Assembly (NCBI RefSeq): GCF_012844345.1
Contig: NZ_CP051625.1
Span: 1,364,001 to 1,428,000, forward strand
From: Pseudomonas sp. gcc21
GTDB taxonomy: Bacteria > Pseudomonadota > Gammaproteobacteria > Pseudomonadales > Pseudomonadaceae
DNA length: 64,000 nt
Direction of reading: 5' to 3'
The translations under genes were made by a program, and so were the position numbers. Below, one piece after another: positions 28,542 to 37,886 of this stretch (position 1 is the stretch's first letter; every line of letters begins with the position of its first letter). The notes beneath the pieces are model-generated. The model was not told where the DNA came from and made no database searches. It saw only the letters and a list, made by a program, of their open reading frames with translations.

Positions 28542-28684
28542 CTAATTGATTTCCAGATTGTGTTTCGATTGAGCGTGAGAGCACAGGATCTTCACGCTTA
28601 AGTAACAATGTATTCATGCCATTTTGATATTTGGACAGGCCGCTCTGGTTAGGGTACAACAGAGCAATCGCTTTTGTGTTGCAA

Positions 28685-28777
28685 GCTGCAGAACATGCAG
28701 CCGGGCCTGACAGGCGGCGGCGCATGGGTTCCAGGGCATTTGCTCTGGAGCCAACCGCCCGCCTCGCTGGTTGCGAG
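28685..28777 (+). promoter_or_regulatory. Structured leader of rmf
   Basis: Three stem-loops lie just before rmf: GCTGCA-GAACA-TGCAGC (28685-28701); GGTTCCAG / CTGGAGCC (28727-28734 with 28745-28752), extended by GGCGG / CCGCC outside; and CTCGC-TGGTT-GCGAG (28763-28777). They fit a regulated 5' leader, although part could precede the transcription start. Confidence 0.45.
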
Positions 28778-28811
28778 ACGGGTATGTCATATCAAGTGAG
28801 GGTTCTACCTT

Positions 28812-29027
28812 ATGAGAAGACTGAAGCGTGATCCTGTGGAAAGAGCATTCCTCCGCGGGTACCAGAATGGTGTTCATGGCAAGTCCCAAGATTCCTGCCC
28901 CTTCAATAGCGCCGCCGCACGACAGAACTGGATTAACGGTTGGCGGGAGGGCCGTGCCGATCACTGGGCCGGCTTCAAGGGCATATCCGGCGTGCATCGC
29001 CTGAACGAAATGCGCGCCGTAGGTTAA
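28812..29027 (+). CDS. rmf: Ribosome modulation factor
   Basis: A 71-residue basic protein that dimerises 70S ribosomes into inactive 100S particles in stationary phase and stress. The family signature is clear: KRDPVERAFLRGYQNGVHGKS and ARQNWINGWREGRADHWAGF. The conserved place between rlmL and pyrD supports it. GAGG lies about 10 bases before the ATG. The 270-bp upstream region is mostly leader with strong hairpins, so control after transcription is likely. It is followed by three hairpins. Confidence 0.96.
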   Translation: MRRLKRDPVERAFLRGYQNGVHGKSQDSCPFNSAAARQNWINGWREGRADHWAGFKGISGVHRLNEMRAVG

Positions 29028-29052
29028 TTCCCCCGAGTACGATTTCTCCAAA

Positions 29053-29111
29053 GGCGCTCTCTCCAAGCGCCGGGCCTTGCAGGCCCAACCGGCCCCCGCA
29101 GTGCGGGGGCC
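29053..29111. terminator. Three consecutive hairpins between rmf and pyrD
   Basis: GGCGCT/AGCGCC (29053-29071), GGGCC-TTGCA-GGCCC (29072-29086) and GGCCCCCGC-AGT-GCGGGGGCC (29091-29111). The last has a 9-bp all-GC stem but no T run, so it may stop RNA degradation or polymerase on both strands instead of being a classical terminator. Confidence 0.5.
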
Positions 29112-29161
29112 AACCAGACGGCACTTCTCCCTGCTTACCGGTTCTTTCCGTTATCGCCTGA

Positions 29162-30184
29162 TCAGGTTCGGATAGCTGCAATCGCATCCGCACATTCACG
29201 TATCAGTTCAGGGCCACGGTAGATAAAGCCGCTATAGAGCTGCACCAGACTGGCACCCGCCTTGACCTTATCCGCTGCATCCGCCCCACATAAAATCCCG
29301 CCGGCGCCGATAATCGGCAAGCGTCCGTTAAGCGCTGAGGCCAACACGCGGATGACTTCCGTCGATGCCTCGGTCAATGGACCGCCGGACAGACCGCCCG
29401 CTTCCTCGGCATGCTTCAGGCCTTCCACTGCGCCGCGCTCGAGCGTGGTGTTGGTAGCGATGACCGCATCCATGCCCTGGTCGACCAGCGTTTGCGCGAC
29501 CATTGTCAGCTCCTCCGGGTTCATGTCCGGCGCGATCTTGATCGCCACCGGCACGTAACGCCCGTGTTGCCGGCTCAGTTCCAGCTGGCAGGTTTTAATC
29601 TGTTCCAGCAGTTCCTTGAGCGTGTCGCCAAATTGCAGAGTGCGCAGCCCGGGGGTGTTGGGTGAGGACAGATTGACTGTCACGTAGCCCGCACGGCTGT
29701 AAACTTTGCGCAGACATACCAGATAATCGTCCACCGCGCGCTCAACCGGCGTGAACACGTTCTTGCCTATATTGATCCCCAGCACGCCCTTGTAACGCAC
29801 CCTGGCAAGCCGTTCGAGCAACGCATCCACACCCTGGTTATTGAAGCCCATGCGGTTGATGATCGCGTTGCGCTCCGGCAAACGGAACAGCCGCGGCCGC
29901 GGGTTACCGGGTTGCGGCAAAGGCGTCACCGTGCCGACTTCGATGAAGCCGAACCCCAGCCCTGCCAGGCCGTCAACAGCGACACCGTTCTTGTCCAGCC
30001 CTGCGGCCAACCCGACGGGGTTATCAAAAACCTGTCCCATGACTTCCACCGGCTGGCGTGCTACCGGCTGCGCCAGATGCTTTTCCAGCCCAAGCCGCCC
30101 GGCGGCACCGATCATGTCCAGAGCAAGATCATGGGAAGTTTCTGCAGGCAGGCGAAACAGCAGGGAGCGCAACGTGGAATACAT
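29162..30184 (-). CDS. pyrD: Dihydroorotate dehydrogenase (quinone), class 2
   Basis: A 340-residue membrane-associated flavoenzyme that oxidises dihydroorotate to orotate with ubiquinone in pyrimidine synthesis. The N-terminal amphipathic helix ([18 protein letters not shown]) marks class 2. The FMN barrel shows [33 protein letters not shown] with the catalytic Ser, [14 protein letters not shown] and IIGAGGI. It sits downstream of the DUF2835 gene on the same strand, 54 bp away. Confidence 0.97.
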   Translation of the reverse strand: MYSTLRSLLFRLPAETSHDLALDMIGAAGRLGLEKHLAQPVARQPVEVMGQVFDNPVGLAAGLDKNGVAVDGLAGLGFGFIEVGTVTPLPQPGNPRPRLFRLPERNAIINRMGFNNQGVDALLERLARVRYKGVLGINIGKNVFTPVERAVDDYLVCLRKVYSRAGYVTVNLSSPNTPGLRTLQFGDTLKELLEQIKTCQLELSRQHGRYVPVAIKIAPDMNPEELTMVAQTLVDQGMDAVIATNTTLERGAVEGLKHAEEAGGLSGGPLTEASTEVIRVLASALNGRLPIIGAGGILCGADAADKVKAGASLVQLYSGFIYRGPELIRECADAIAAIRT

Positions 30185-30238
30185 GAAGTCAGGCCTTGGT
30201 GGGGAATGTCGGTGCGAGAGTATACCGGCTTGCAGCGC

Positions 30239-30463
30239 TCAAGGCTTCAAGCGCTCGAGTGACACCAGCTGACCCTGCGCGGTGAAGGTCATGACAAAGC
30301 TGCCATAAATACCTTCGTGCGTCAGAAACCGGCGTAGATGGTGGGCCGGCAGGCTGATGCGCCGACCGTCCCGGCTAAGCATCGTGACCCGCTTGGCGGT
30401 TCCCCGATACCATTCGAGGAACCGCTCGGCGGGCAACGACAGATCAAAAATCAACTGCTGCAT
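30239..30463 (-). CDS. DUF2835-family small protein
   Basis: A 74-residue protein matching the DUF2835 family of gammaproteobacteria. It begins MQQLIFDLSLPAERFLEWYR and contains VTMLSRDGRRISLPAHHLRRFLTHEGIYG, which suggests a small beta-barrel or RNA-binding fold, although no function is known to me. It is 16 bp downstream of gdhB and probably cotranscribed. No signal peptide or TM segment. Confidence 0.82.
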   Translation of the reverse strand: MQQLIFDLSLPAERFLEWYRGTAKRVTMLSRDGRRISLPAHHLRRFLTHEGIYGSFVMTFTAQGQLVSLERLKP

Positions 30464-30479
30464 GGCTCTCCTTGCTGGA

Positions 30480-33400
30480 TCAACCCATGTGGTTGTTGGC
30501 CCCCTGTGCCAGATCCAGCAATTCTCGCATAGCTACCGAGATCATGGGATAGTCCCCGGTCGTCGCACTCTTGAGATCTGTGAGCATACTGCGCCAGCGC
30601 ACCAGCAATTGCTCGTTGCGCTCCATCCAGTTGTCAACCACCGCATCGACGTCCGTATCCTCGCTGGAGGATTGCAATGCCGAGACGGTCATGGTCCGCA
30701 ACAGGCCATCCAGATCGTCGCGATAGCTCTCCCGCGCCAGCGCCTGCCAGTGATTGTCCACCTGCAGGTTGGACACCAGCTGGCCGAACCAGGGGATCTG
30801 TAACTCGCTACCCAGCACGAAGGACACCCGCGCCACCCGCTCCGTTGGCTGACCGGTGGCGTCCGCCGCTTCGATAATGCCGAGCATTGAATAGAACAGC
30901 CCGGTCCCGGCAATCATGCGAGCAATCTGCTCTGGAACACCCGCCGTCAGATAGCTGTTGTAACGTGTCTCCCACACGCCTCGCTTAGGGCCTTCGAACA
31001 GGCCGTCGAACTGTTCGGCAAGCGCCACGATCCGCGGCCCGAAATGCGCCACCTCATCAGCCGCGCGCAGGTCTAGCCGACGGTTGCGGATGAACCAGCG
31101 CGTGGCCCGGCGGCCGAGACGCATCAGATCATCCATTAGATCAAACTGGACCTGCGCCGGCACCTGATAATCCAGCGCTTCGATGGTCGCGAAATGATAA
31201 TTCAGACGGAACACGTCGCGGGCGACCACATAGGCCCGAGCGATTTCTCCGACCGATGCGCCGGTTGATTGCTCCAACCGCCGCTGGAAGGTCACACCCA
31301 TGTGGTTGACCATGTCGTTGGCCAGCTGGGTAGCGATAATCTCGCGACGCAAGCGGTGTCCGGCCAACGCATCTTCATGACGTTCCACCAGGGTCGACGG
31401 AAAGGCTGTATGCAGTTCCTCACCCAAGTATTCGTCATCCGGTACATCGGAGGCAGCCAGCGTTTCCTTGAGATCAGCTTTGGAGTAGGAAATCAGGATC
31501 GCCAGCTCCGCACGGGTCAGGCCCTCGCCGCGTGCCGAGCGCTCGGCCAGGTGCTCGTCCTCGGGAATGAACTCCAGCGAACGGCTCAGTTTGCCGGAGG
31601 CCTCCAGCGCGCTGATCAGGCGGCGATATTCGCCCATGGCCAGACGTGCCTGGCGCTCAGCTAGACTGATCGCCTGGGTCTGCTTGTAGTTATTGGCCAG
31701 CACCAGGCCTGCGACTTCATCGGTCATGCTGGCCAGCAGGCGGTTACGCTGCTTGCCGGTCATCTCCTGGGTGGCGACCACTTCGTTGAGCAGGATCTTG
31801 ATATTGACCTCATGGTCGGAGCAGTCGACGCCACCGGCATTATCGATAAAGTCGGTATTGCAGCGGCCACCGTTGAGGCTGTACTCGATGCGGCCACGCT
31901 GCGTCATCCCCAGGTTGCCGCCCTCCCCGACCACCTTGCAGCGCAGCTCCGCTCCATCGACCCGGACTCCGTCATTGGCTTTGTCGCCCACATCGGCATG
32001 GCTTTCTGCAGCGCTCTTGACGTAAGTACCGATACCGCCGTTCCAGATCAGATCAACCGGCGCCTTGAGCAGGCGATTGATAAGCTCGGCTGGAGTGAGC
32101 GTGTCCTCGCTGATGTCAAACAACGCCTGCATCTGCGAGGTGAGCTGAATCTGCTTGAGGCTGCGCTCAAATACACCGCCGCCTTCGGAAATCAACTCGC
32201 TGCTGTAATCGCTCCAGCTGGAACGGGGCATGTTGAACAGCCGCTCACGCTCGACAAAGCTCGCCTCCGGATCAGGGTCCGGATCAATGAAAATATGCAT
32301 ATGGTTGAACGCCGCAACCACTTTCAACTTGCGCGACAACAGCATGCCGTTGCCGAACACATCACCCGCCATATCGCCAATGCCAACGACCGTGACCGGC
32401 TGTTCCTGAACATTGACCCCCAGCTCGCGGAAATGCCGCTGCACCGACACCCATGCACCCCGCGCCGTGATGCCCATGGCCTTGTGGTCATAACCCGCCG
32501 AGCCGCCGGAGGCGAACGCATCCCCCAGCCAGAAGTTATATTGCGCGGCGATGGCGTTGGCGATATCGGAGAAGCTCGCCGTGCCCTTGTCCGCCGCGAC
32601 CACCAGATAAGGATCATCGTCATCGTGACGAACAACCTGCTCCGGCGGCACCACGACACCCTCAACGTAATTATCAGTTATATCAAGCAAACCTCTGATA
32701 AATAGGCGATAACATGCGATAGCTTCCTGCTGGATCTCGTCCCGCGATCCGCCAGCCGGCAAGCGGCGCGGTACGAATCCGCCCTTCGCCCCAACCGGTA
32801 CGATGACCGCGTTCTTGACCTGCTGCGCCTTGACCAGACCCAGCACCTCGGTGCGGTAATCCTCCTCGCGATCCGACCAGCGCAACCCTCCACGGGCCAC
32901 CTTGCCACCGCGCAGGTGAACCCCTTCGAAGCGCGGCGAGTAGACATATATTTCAAACATTGGCCGAGGTAGCGGTAACTCCGGAATTCGCTGGGGATCG
33001 AACTTGATACTGATGTAATCCTTCGGACCACCGCTCTCATCGCTCTGATAGAAGTTGGTGCGCAGCGTGGCTTTGATCAGATCCAGATAACGGCGCAGGA
33101 TGCGGTCCTCGTTCAACACTGCCACGTCGTCCAGCGCATTGATGATTGCCTGTTCGAGACGCTCCTCCAGCTCGGCTGCCGAGGATTTGCGCGCCAGATA
33201 AAAACGCGTCTTGAATAGTCGTACCAGCTCCCGGGCAATGGTCGAGTGGGTAACCAGCGTGTTGGCCAGATAAGGCAGTTCAAAGCCCATGCGGATCTGC
33301 TTGATGTAGCGACCATAGGTTCGCAGCAGCGCCACATCGCGCCAGGACATGCTGGCCAGCAGCACCAGGCGGTTGAACCCATCGTTCTCCGCATGGCCAC

Positions 33401-35324
33401 GCCAGATATTGATGAAAGCGTCGCGGAACAGCTCGTTGACTTCCTGGATGTCCTGCGCACTGTCCAGCGCATAGGTGAACTCGAAATCGTGTATCCAGTA
33501 CACCGGCCCGCTGGCGCTGGCGATCCGGAAGGGAAACTCACCCATGACCCGCAGCCCGAGGTTCTCCAGGATCGGCATCACGTCCGACAGGGGCAGCGGC
33601 TCATGCAAGTGATACAGCTTGCAGTGCAGCACGCCCTGCTTCTGCCGGAGCGGCTGGTAGAAGCTCATCCCCAGCGGATTCTCCTCGCTCAGGTTCAGCA
33701 GATGCTTGAGGTCAACCACGGCGGACGCGGTGGTAAAGCGTTCACTGTATCCGGCCGGAAAGCTGTCGGAGAAGTTGTCCCAGGCCTCGGTGGCATCGGC
33801 CTCGCCGAGGGTTTCGTGCAAACGGTCGCTGAAATCATCGTGCCAGCCGCGACATGCCTGGATAACATCCTGCTCAATTTTCACGTGATCTAGTTCCTGA
33901 CCGTTTTTGGGGTCGACGCGCAGAATGAACTGGGTGCGCGTCAGTACCGATTCGGAGAAGTACGTCCAGAACTCACACTCGCTGGACTTAAGCCGATCCA
34001 TCAGTACCGCCTGGATCCTCATACGGATATCGGTGGAATACAGATCGCGCGGCACATAGGCCAGGCAGTAGTAGAAGCGCCCATAGTTACCACGCCGCAA
34101 GAAAATGCGAATGCGGGCACGCTCCTGGATCTGCACAATGCTCAGAGCGGTATCACGCAGCTGGTCCTTGGACATCTGAAAAAGATCATCCCGCGGCAGG
34201 ACCTGCAGCACCCGCTCAAGATCCTTGCCGAGATGACTATGCGGATCGAGTCCCGCTTCCTGCCTGACGAGCTCAACCTTGCGCCGCAGATGGGGGATCC
34301 TCGAAACGTCCTCGGAGTACACTCGCGAGGTATACAGGCCGGAGAAACGATGCTCGACGAGCACCTTGCCGTTTTCATCGATTTCCCGCACGGAGACATA
34401 ATCCGGATAAGCCGGACGATGCACGCGGCTCAGACGAGAAGCCTTGGCGAAGGACAACAACAGGGGCGCGCGAAGATAATCCAGCACCTCTTCCGGCAGG
34501 TCAGACGTCACATCGTCGAGCGGATCGCGCACCGCTACGCCCAGGCTGTGCTCACTTTGAATACCCAGGCGCCCGTTCGGCAGCCCTTCATGTATACGGA
34601 AGCGCTCGTAGCCAAGAAAGGTGAAATGATCAGCCAGCAGCCAACGCAGGAATTCCACCGCCTCGGCACGCTCCTCAGCCGGGAATTGCGAGGCGCCTTC
34701 AACATTAAGCATTTCGACCAGTTCGCCCATGCGCTGCTGCATGGGTTCGAAATCCGTCACCGCCGCGCGCACATGGCTTAGCGCCTCGATTATGCCCGCC
34801 TGAACAGTACGCAGCTCCTGTGTACTCGCGCAGCGATCGATCTCGATAAACATCACCGATTCGGCGTGGCCCTGCGCGTCCGCATCGTTGCGACTGTACA
34901 CCTGCAGCAGTTGCCCCTGCTCATCCCGCTCCACACGCATCACACTGTTCTGCATGGTATGCACGAGGTAGCCCTGTCGCTTCAGTTCCATGCGAACCGA
35001 ATCGACCAGAAAGGGTGCGTCCCGATGCAGTATCTCGACCACCGAGTGGGTGGTTTGCCAACCGTGTTGCTGGGTATCGGGGTTGAAGACCCGTATTTTC
35101 TGTTCGGTGCCGTCAAACTGCTGGAAGAACCGCCAGGAGGACAGCGTGCAGCCAAGCAGATCAGAATCATGCCGGCCGCGCAGCTCCTCGAGCGGAACGA
35201 TGCCGAAGAATTGCTGGCTGAATCGCACCACGTTTTCCGCATCGCCTGGCTCAACAAGCGCTTGCAAGCGATTGCCGAGCAATGCAAGCAATTCATCTTT
35301 ACTACTGGCCATTATTAATGCCAT
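30480..35324 (-). CDS. gdhB: NAD-specific glutamate dehydrogenase, large (about 180 kDa) type
   Basis: A 1614-residue catabolic enzyme that converts glutamate to 2-oxoglutarate and ammonia. The long N-terminal half carries ACT-like regulatory segments, and the catalytic core lies around residues 790-1200 with RGGKVARGGLRWSDREEDYRTEVLGL, NAVIVPVGAKGGFV, VAADKGTA and VVGIGDMAGDVFGNG. The large C-terminal domain is typical of the L-180 family. A ribosome site (GGAGG, 4-5 bases upstream) fixes the ATG at 35324. The family is known to be activated by arginine in P. aeruginosa. It is divergent from the MoxR operon. Confidence 0.96.
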   Translation of the reverse strand: MALIMASSKDELLALLGNRLQALVEPGDAENVVRFSQQFFGIVPLEELRGRHDSDLLGCTLSSWRFFQQFDGTEQKIRVFNPDTQQHGWQTTHSVVEILHRDAPFLVDSVRMELKRQGYLVHTMQNSVMRVERDEQGQLLQVYSRNDADAQGHAESVMFIEIDRCASTQELRTVQAGIIEALSHVRAAVTDFEPMQQRMGELVEMLNVEGASQFPAEERAEAVEFLRWLLADHFTFLGYERFRIHEGLPNGRLGIQSEHSLGVAVRDPLDDVTSDLPEEVLDYLRAPLLLSFAKASRLSRVHRPAYPDYVSVREIDENGKVLVEHRFSGLYTSRVYSEDVSRIPHLRRKVELVRQEAGLDPHSHLGKDLERVLQVLPRDDLFQMSKDQLRDTALSIVQIQERARIRIFLRRGNYGRFYYCLAYVPRDLYSTDIRMRIQAVLMDRLKSSECEFWTYFSESVLTRTQFILRVDPKNGQELDHVKIEQDVIQACRGWHDDFSDRLHETLGEADATEAWDNFSDSFPAGYSERFTTASAVVDLKHLLNLSEENPLGMSFYQPLRQKQGVLHCKLYHLHEPLPLSDVMPILENLGLRVMGEFPFRIASASGPVYWIHDFEFTYALDSAQDIQEVNELFRDAFINIWRGHAENDGFNRLVLLASMSWRDVALLRTYGRYIKQIRMGFELPYLANTLVTHSTIARELVRLFKTRFYLARKSSAAELEERLEQAIINALDDVAVLNEDRILRRYLDLIKATLRTNFYQSDESGGPKDYISIKFDPQRIPELPLPRPMFEIYVYSPRFEGVHLRGGKVARGGLRWSDREEDYRTEVLGLVKAQQVKNAVIVPVGAKGGFVPRRLPAGGSRDEIQQEAIACYRLFIRGLLDITDNYVEGVVVPPEQVVRHDDDDPYLVVAADKGTASFSDIANAIAAQYNFWLGDAFASGGSAGYDHKAMGITARGAWVSVQRHFRELGVNVQEQPVTVVGIGDMAGDVFGNGMLLSRKLKVVAAFNHMHIFIDPDPDPEASFVERERLFNMPRSSWSDYSSELISEGGGVFERSLKQIQLTSQMQALFDISEDTLTPAELINRLLKAPVDLIWNGGIGTYVKSAAESHADVGDKANDGVRVDGAELRCKVVGEGGNLGMTQRGRIEYSLNGGRCNTDFIDNAGGVDCSDHEVNIKILLNEVVATQEMTGKQRNRLLASMTDEVAGLVLANNYKQTQAISLAERQARLAMGEYRRLISALEASGKLSRSLEFIPEDEHLAERSARGEGLTRAELAILISYSKADLKETLAASDVPDDEYLGEELHTAFPSTLVERHEDALAGHRLRREIIATQLANDMVNHMGVTFQRRLEQSTGASVGEIARAYVVARDVFRLNYHFATIEALDYQVPAQVQFDLMDDLMRLGRRATRWFIRNRRLDLRAADEVAHFGPRIVALAEQFDGLFEGPKRGVWETRYNSYLTAGVPEQIARMIAGTGLFYSMLGIIEAADATGQPTERVARVSFVLGSELQIPWFGQLVSNLQVDNHWQALARESYRDDLDGLLRTMTVSALQSSSEDTDVDAVVDNWMERNEQLLVRWRSMLTDLKSATTGDYPMISVAMRELLDLAQGANNHMG

Positions 35325-35509
35325 GTTTCCTCCGGCAGTGATTGGGACAGGCCTGCAACAGACCTTCGAGGCATAGCTGGGTTAACATACAGCGTCCAGG
35401 CCGACCTTGGTGCCGGCCCGGAGTACGCAGCGTCACCAGCCCCAGTCTAGACCAAAAGGATGTTCTGGCAGTGACTGCCAGCAGGAGCACAAATCCATGG
35501 AAATTCATC

Positions 35510-36469
35510 ATGACGCACCGTAACGCTCTGCTCGAACTCAAGGCCTTCATGGGTGAGCAGATTTTTGGTCAGGAACAGCTCATCGAGCGCATGCTGATTT
35601 GCCTGCTTGCAGCCGGGCATGTGCTGGTGGAAGGCGCGCCCGGCCTGGCCAAGACCCGCGCGATCAAGGTGCTTTCGGAGGGCATCGAGGCTGACTTTCA
35701 TCGGGTTCAGTTCACCCCCGATCTGCTGCCGGCCGATATAACCGGCACCGAGGTGTACCGGCCCGAGACCGCCAGCTTCAGCTTCCAGCAAGGCCCCATC
35801 TTTCACCATCTGGTGCTGGCCGATGAAATCAACCGCGCTCCGGCAAAGGTGCAGTCTGCCTTACTGGAAGCGATGGCTGAACAGCAGGTGAGCATCGGCA
35901 GGCAGACCTACCCGCTGCCGGACCTGTTCATGGTCATGGCAACCCAGAATCCGATCGAGCAGGAAGGGACCTACCCGCTTCCCGAAGCGCAGCTTGACCG
36001 TTTTCTTATGCATGTGCGCATTGGTTTTCCAGACGCCGCTCTGGAGCGGCAGATTTTGCAACTGGCGCGCGGAGAAGCACGTGGCGAGGAGCCGCGAATG
36101 GCCCGGCGCATCAGCCAGGAAACCATCCTCGCCGCCCGCCAGGAGGTGCTCGAACTGTTCATGGCTGACGCGGTAGAGGAATATCTGATTCAGCTGATCA
36201 TGGCGACCCGCCGACCGGAGATGTACAGCCCGCAGCTCGCCGACTGGCTGCAACTGGGCGCCAGTCCGCGCGGCACCATTGCGCTGGATCGCTGTGCACG
36301 GGCTCATGCCTGGCTTGCCGGGCGCGATTTTGTCAGCCCTGAGGACGTGCAGGCAGTCATTCATCCGGTGCTGCGTCATCGCCTGATTCTCAGTTTCGAA
36401 GCGGAAGCCGAAGGCATTGATGCTGACCGGGTCATCGCGCTCCTCCTAGAATCCGTCGCAGTCGTCTGA
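35510..36469 (+). CDS. MoxR-family AAA+ ATPase, first gene of the Bat operon
   Basis: A 319-residue AAA+ chaperone-type ATPase: Walker A EGAPGLAKT (41-49), Walker B VLADEIN, sensor 1 MATQNPIEQEGTYPLPEAQLDRF and a sensor 2 helix in GASPRGTIALDR. MoxR proteins insert metals or remodel VWA-domain partners, which are encoded next. The ATG at 35510 gives the family N-terminus MTHRNALLELKAF; GGAA lies 7 bases upstream. An out-of-frame ATG at 35497 begins an 8-codon ORF overlapping the start. The divergent 185-bp gap with gdhB holds the promoter region, but I see no convincing -35/-10 pair. Confidence 0.94.
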   Translation: MTHRNALLELKAFMGEQIFGQEQLIERMLICLLAAGHVLVEGAPGLAKTRAIKVLSEGIEADFHRVQFTPDLLPADITGTEVYRPETASFSFQQGPIFHHLVLADEINRAPAKVQSALLEAMAEQQVSIGRQTYPLPDLFMVMATQNPIEQEGTYPLPEAQLDRFLMHVRIGFPDAALERQILQLARGEARGEEPRMARRISQETILAARQEVLELFMADAVEEYLIQLIMATRRPEMYSPQLADWLQLGASPRGTIALDRCARAHAWLAGRDFVSPEDVQAVIHPVLRHRLILSFEAEAEGIDADRVIALLLESVAVV

Positions 36470-36471
36470 GC

Positions 36472-37428
36472 ATGGATATCGAAGGCGCCGATGCATTGGT
36501 CAGGGTCACGCTGCAATCGTTGCTGGATGCCCGACGGCATTGCCAGGCGCTGCCGCTGTTCAGCCGGCCGATGCGTACCAGCCGCCAGACCGGTCGCCAA
36601 TATTCGCGACTTCGTGGCCGCGGAATGGATTTCGACCAGGTGCGGGCGTATCAGCCCGGCGACGATATACGCACCATTGACTGGCGCGTTACCGCACGGA
36701 CGCAGAAGGTGCATACCAAGGTCTTCAACGAAGAGCGGGAACGGCCGGTCTTCATCATCTGTGAACAAAGCAGCCGCCTCTATCTCGGCAGCCGGCATTG
36801 TCTCAAGTCCGTATTGGGAGCCGACGCCTGCGCGCTGATTGCCTGGACCGCACTGTCGCACAACGACCGGGTCGGCGGCATGGTTTTCACCGCCGACGCC
36901 TGCCATGAAGTTCGCCCGCGGCGCAGTCGCCAGGCCATCCTGCAGCTCTTTCGCCTGTTGCTCCAGGCCAACCAGCGCATACCTGAAACACTCGAGATGC
37001 ACAGCGAAGCCACCGCCGAGCCGCTGGATATGGCGCTGCGTCACAGCCGGGAGATTATTCGGCCCGGTAGCATTCTGTATCTGCTGTGTGATCACAGCGC
37101 CATCGACACCATGAACCAGTCCCTGCTGGCGCCCCTCGCTGCACATAACGATATCGTTCTGCTGCCGCTATTCGATCCGCTGGATGCCGATTTGCCCAAA
37201 GCCGGCATTCTGGACTTCATCCAGGGCCAGCAACGCTTCAGCCTGGATACCGAAAACGCTGCGGTGCGTAGCGCCTGGCAACAGCAATTCATTGATCAAC
37301 AGCACGCCTGGCAGCGACTGGCCAGGCGCCTGCGCTGTGGTTTGAGCATGCTCGACAGCTCGCTGTCGGCAGTCGATCAACTGAGCGTCATGCTTGGTAG
37401 CCATGCCGGGCGTGCCCACCGCCGATGA
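36472..37428 (+). CDS. DUF58-family protein of the Bat operon
   Basis: A 318-residue protein with the DUF58 core RGRGMDFDQVRAYQPGDDIRTIDWRVTART (about 49-78), followed by a VWA-like fold (VFIICEQSSRLYLGS, where the usual DxSxS is EQSSR). DUF58 proteins accompany MoxR ATPases in nearly all such operons; their activity is unproven. No TM helix is seen, so it is probably cytoplasmic. It starts 2 bp after MoxR and overlaps the next gene by 4 bp (ATGA). Confidence 0.9.
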   Translation: MDIEGADALVRVTLQSLLDARRHCQALPLFSRPMRTSRQTGRQYSRLRGRGMDFDQVRAYQPGDDIRTIDWRVTARTQKVHTKVFNEERERPVFIICEQSSRLYLGSRHCLKSVLGADACALIAWTALSHNDRVGGMVFTADACHEVRPRRSRQAILQLFRLLLQANQRIPETLEMHSEATAEPLDMALRHSREIIRPGSILYLLCDHSAIDTMNQSLLAPLAAHNDIVLLPLFDPLDADLPKAGILDFIQGQQRFSLDTENAAVRSAWQQQFIDQQHAWQRLARRLRCGLSMLDSSLSAVDQLSVMLGSHAGRAHRR

Positions 37429-37886
37429 GTAGCGCATTGAGAGACGCGCTGATCCATCCAGCGCCGCCCCCGCCGGTTCCCTGGTGGCCGCCGGCCCCCG
37501 GCTGGTGGATAGTGTTGGGGGTGTCGCTGCTGCTGCTTGTCGCTCTGCCGCGGATACTCCGCAGCGTTCAGCGACGGAGGCTTGAACGGACCCGGATCAC
37601 GCAGGCGCTGCATGGGTTATCCGACTCACTACCCGACCGGGAATGGCTGGCAGCAGCCAACAAGACCCTCAAGCAATTGCTCAAGCGTCAGGGCAAGGAC
37701 CATGCGACCCGCCTGTTCGGTGACGCCTGGCTCGACTACCTGTGCGCCACGTACCCAAAACCTGAGCGCAAGGTGCTCGCGCCTCTGGCCGCCGATTTGT
37801 ATCGCCCGGATATAACGCTCTCAAGCGGCCAGCGCCGCGACCTCGAGCATGAGCTGAAACGCTGGCTGCGACACAACCATGTTTGA
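37425..37886 (+). CDS. DUF4381-family membrane protein of the Bat operon
   Basis: A 153-residue protein with a proline-rich N-terminus (HPAPPPPVPWWPPAPGWW), one TM helix (about 28-46) and a cytoplasmic helical domain (LKRQGKDHATRLFGDAWLDYL). It matches the DUF4381 family found in MoxR/VWA clusters. It likely sits in the inner membrane beside the VWA proteins. It overlaps both neighbours, by 4 and 8 bp, so translation is coupled. Confidence 0.85.
   Translation: MSSALRDALIHPAPPPPVPWWPPAPGWWIVLGVSLLLLVALPRILRSVQRRRLERTRITQALHGLSDSLPDREWLAAANKTLKQLLKRQGKDHATRLFGDAWLDYLCATYPKPERKVLAPLAADLYRPDITLSSGQRRDLEHELKRWLRHNHV

Noticed and set aside
26727..28601. 624-codon open frame antisense to rlmL
   Set aside because: It lies opposite a clear two-domain methyltransferase; composition is that of a mirror frame in GC-rich DNA, and no motif or ribosome site supports it.
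28622..28660. TTGATA ... TTAGGGT as the rmf promoter
   Set aside because: Spacing between possible -35 and -10 boxes is 19-20 bp and the -10 is poor; not firm enough to annotate.
35497..35523. 8-codon ORF (MEIHHDAP) overlapping the MoxR start, with AGGAG upstream
   Set aside because: It has a better ribosome site than MoxR itself and could be a leader that couples translation, but it is too short to support and shows no attenuator hairpins or repeated codons.
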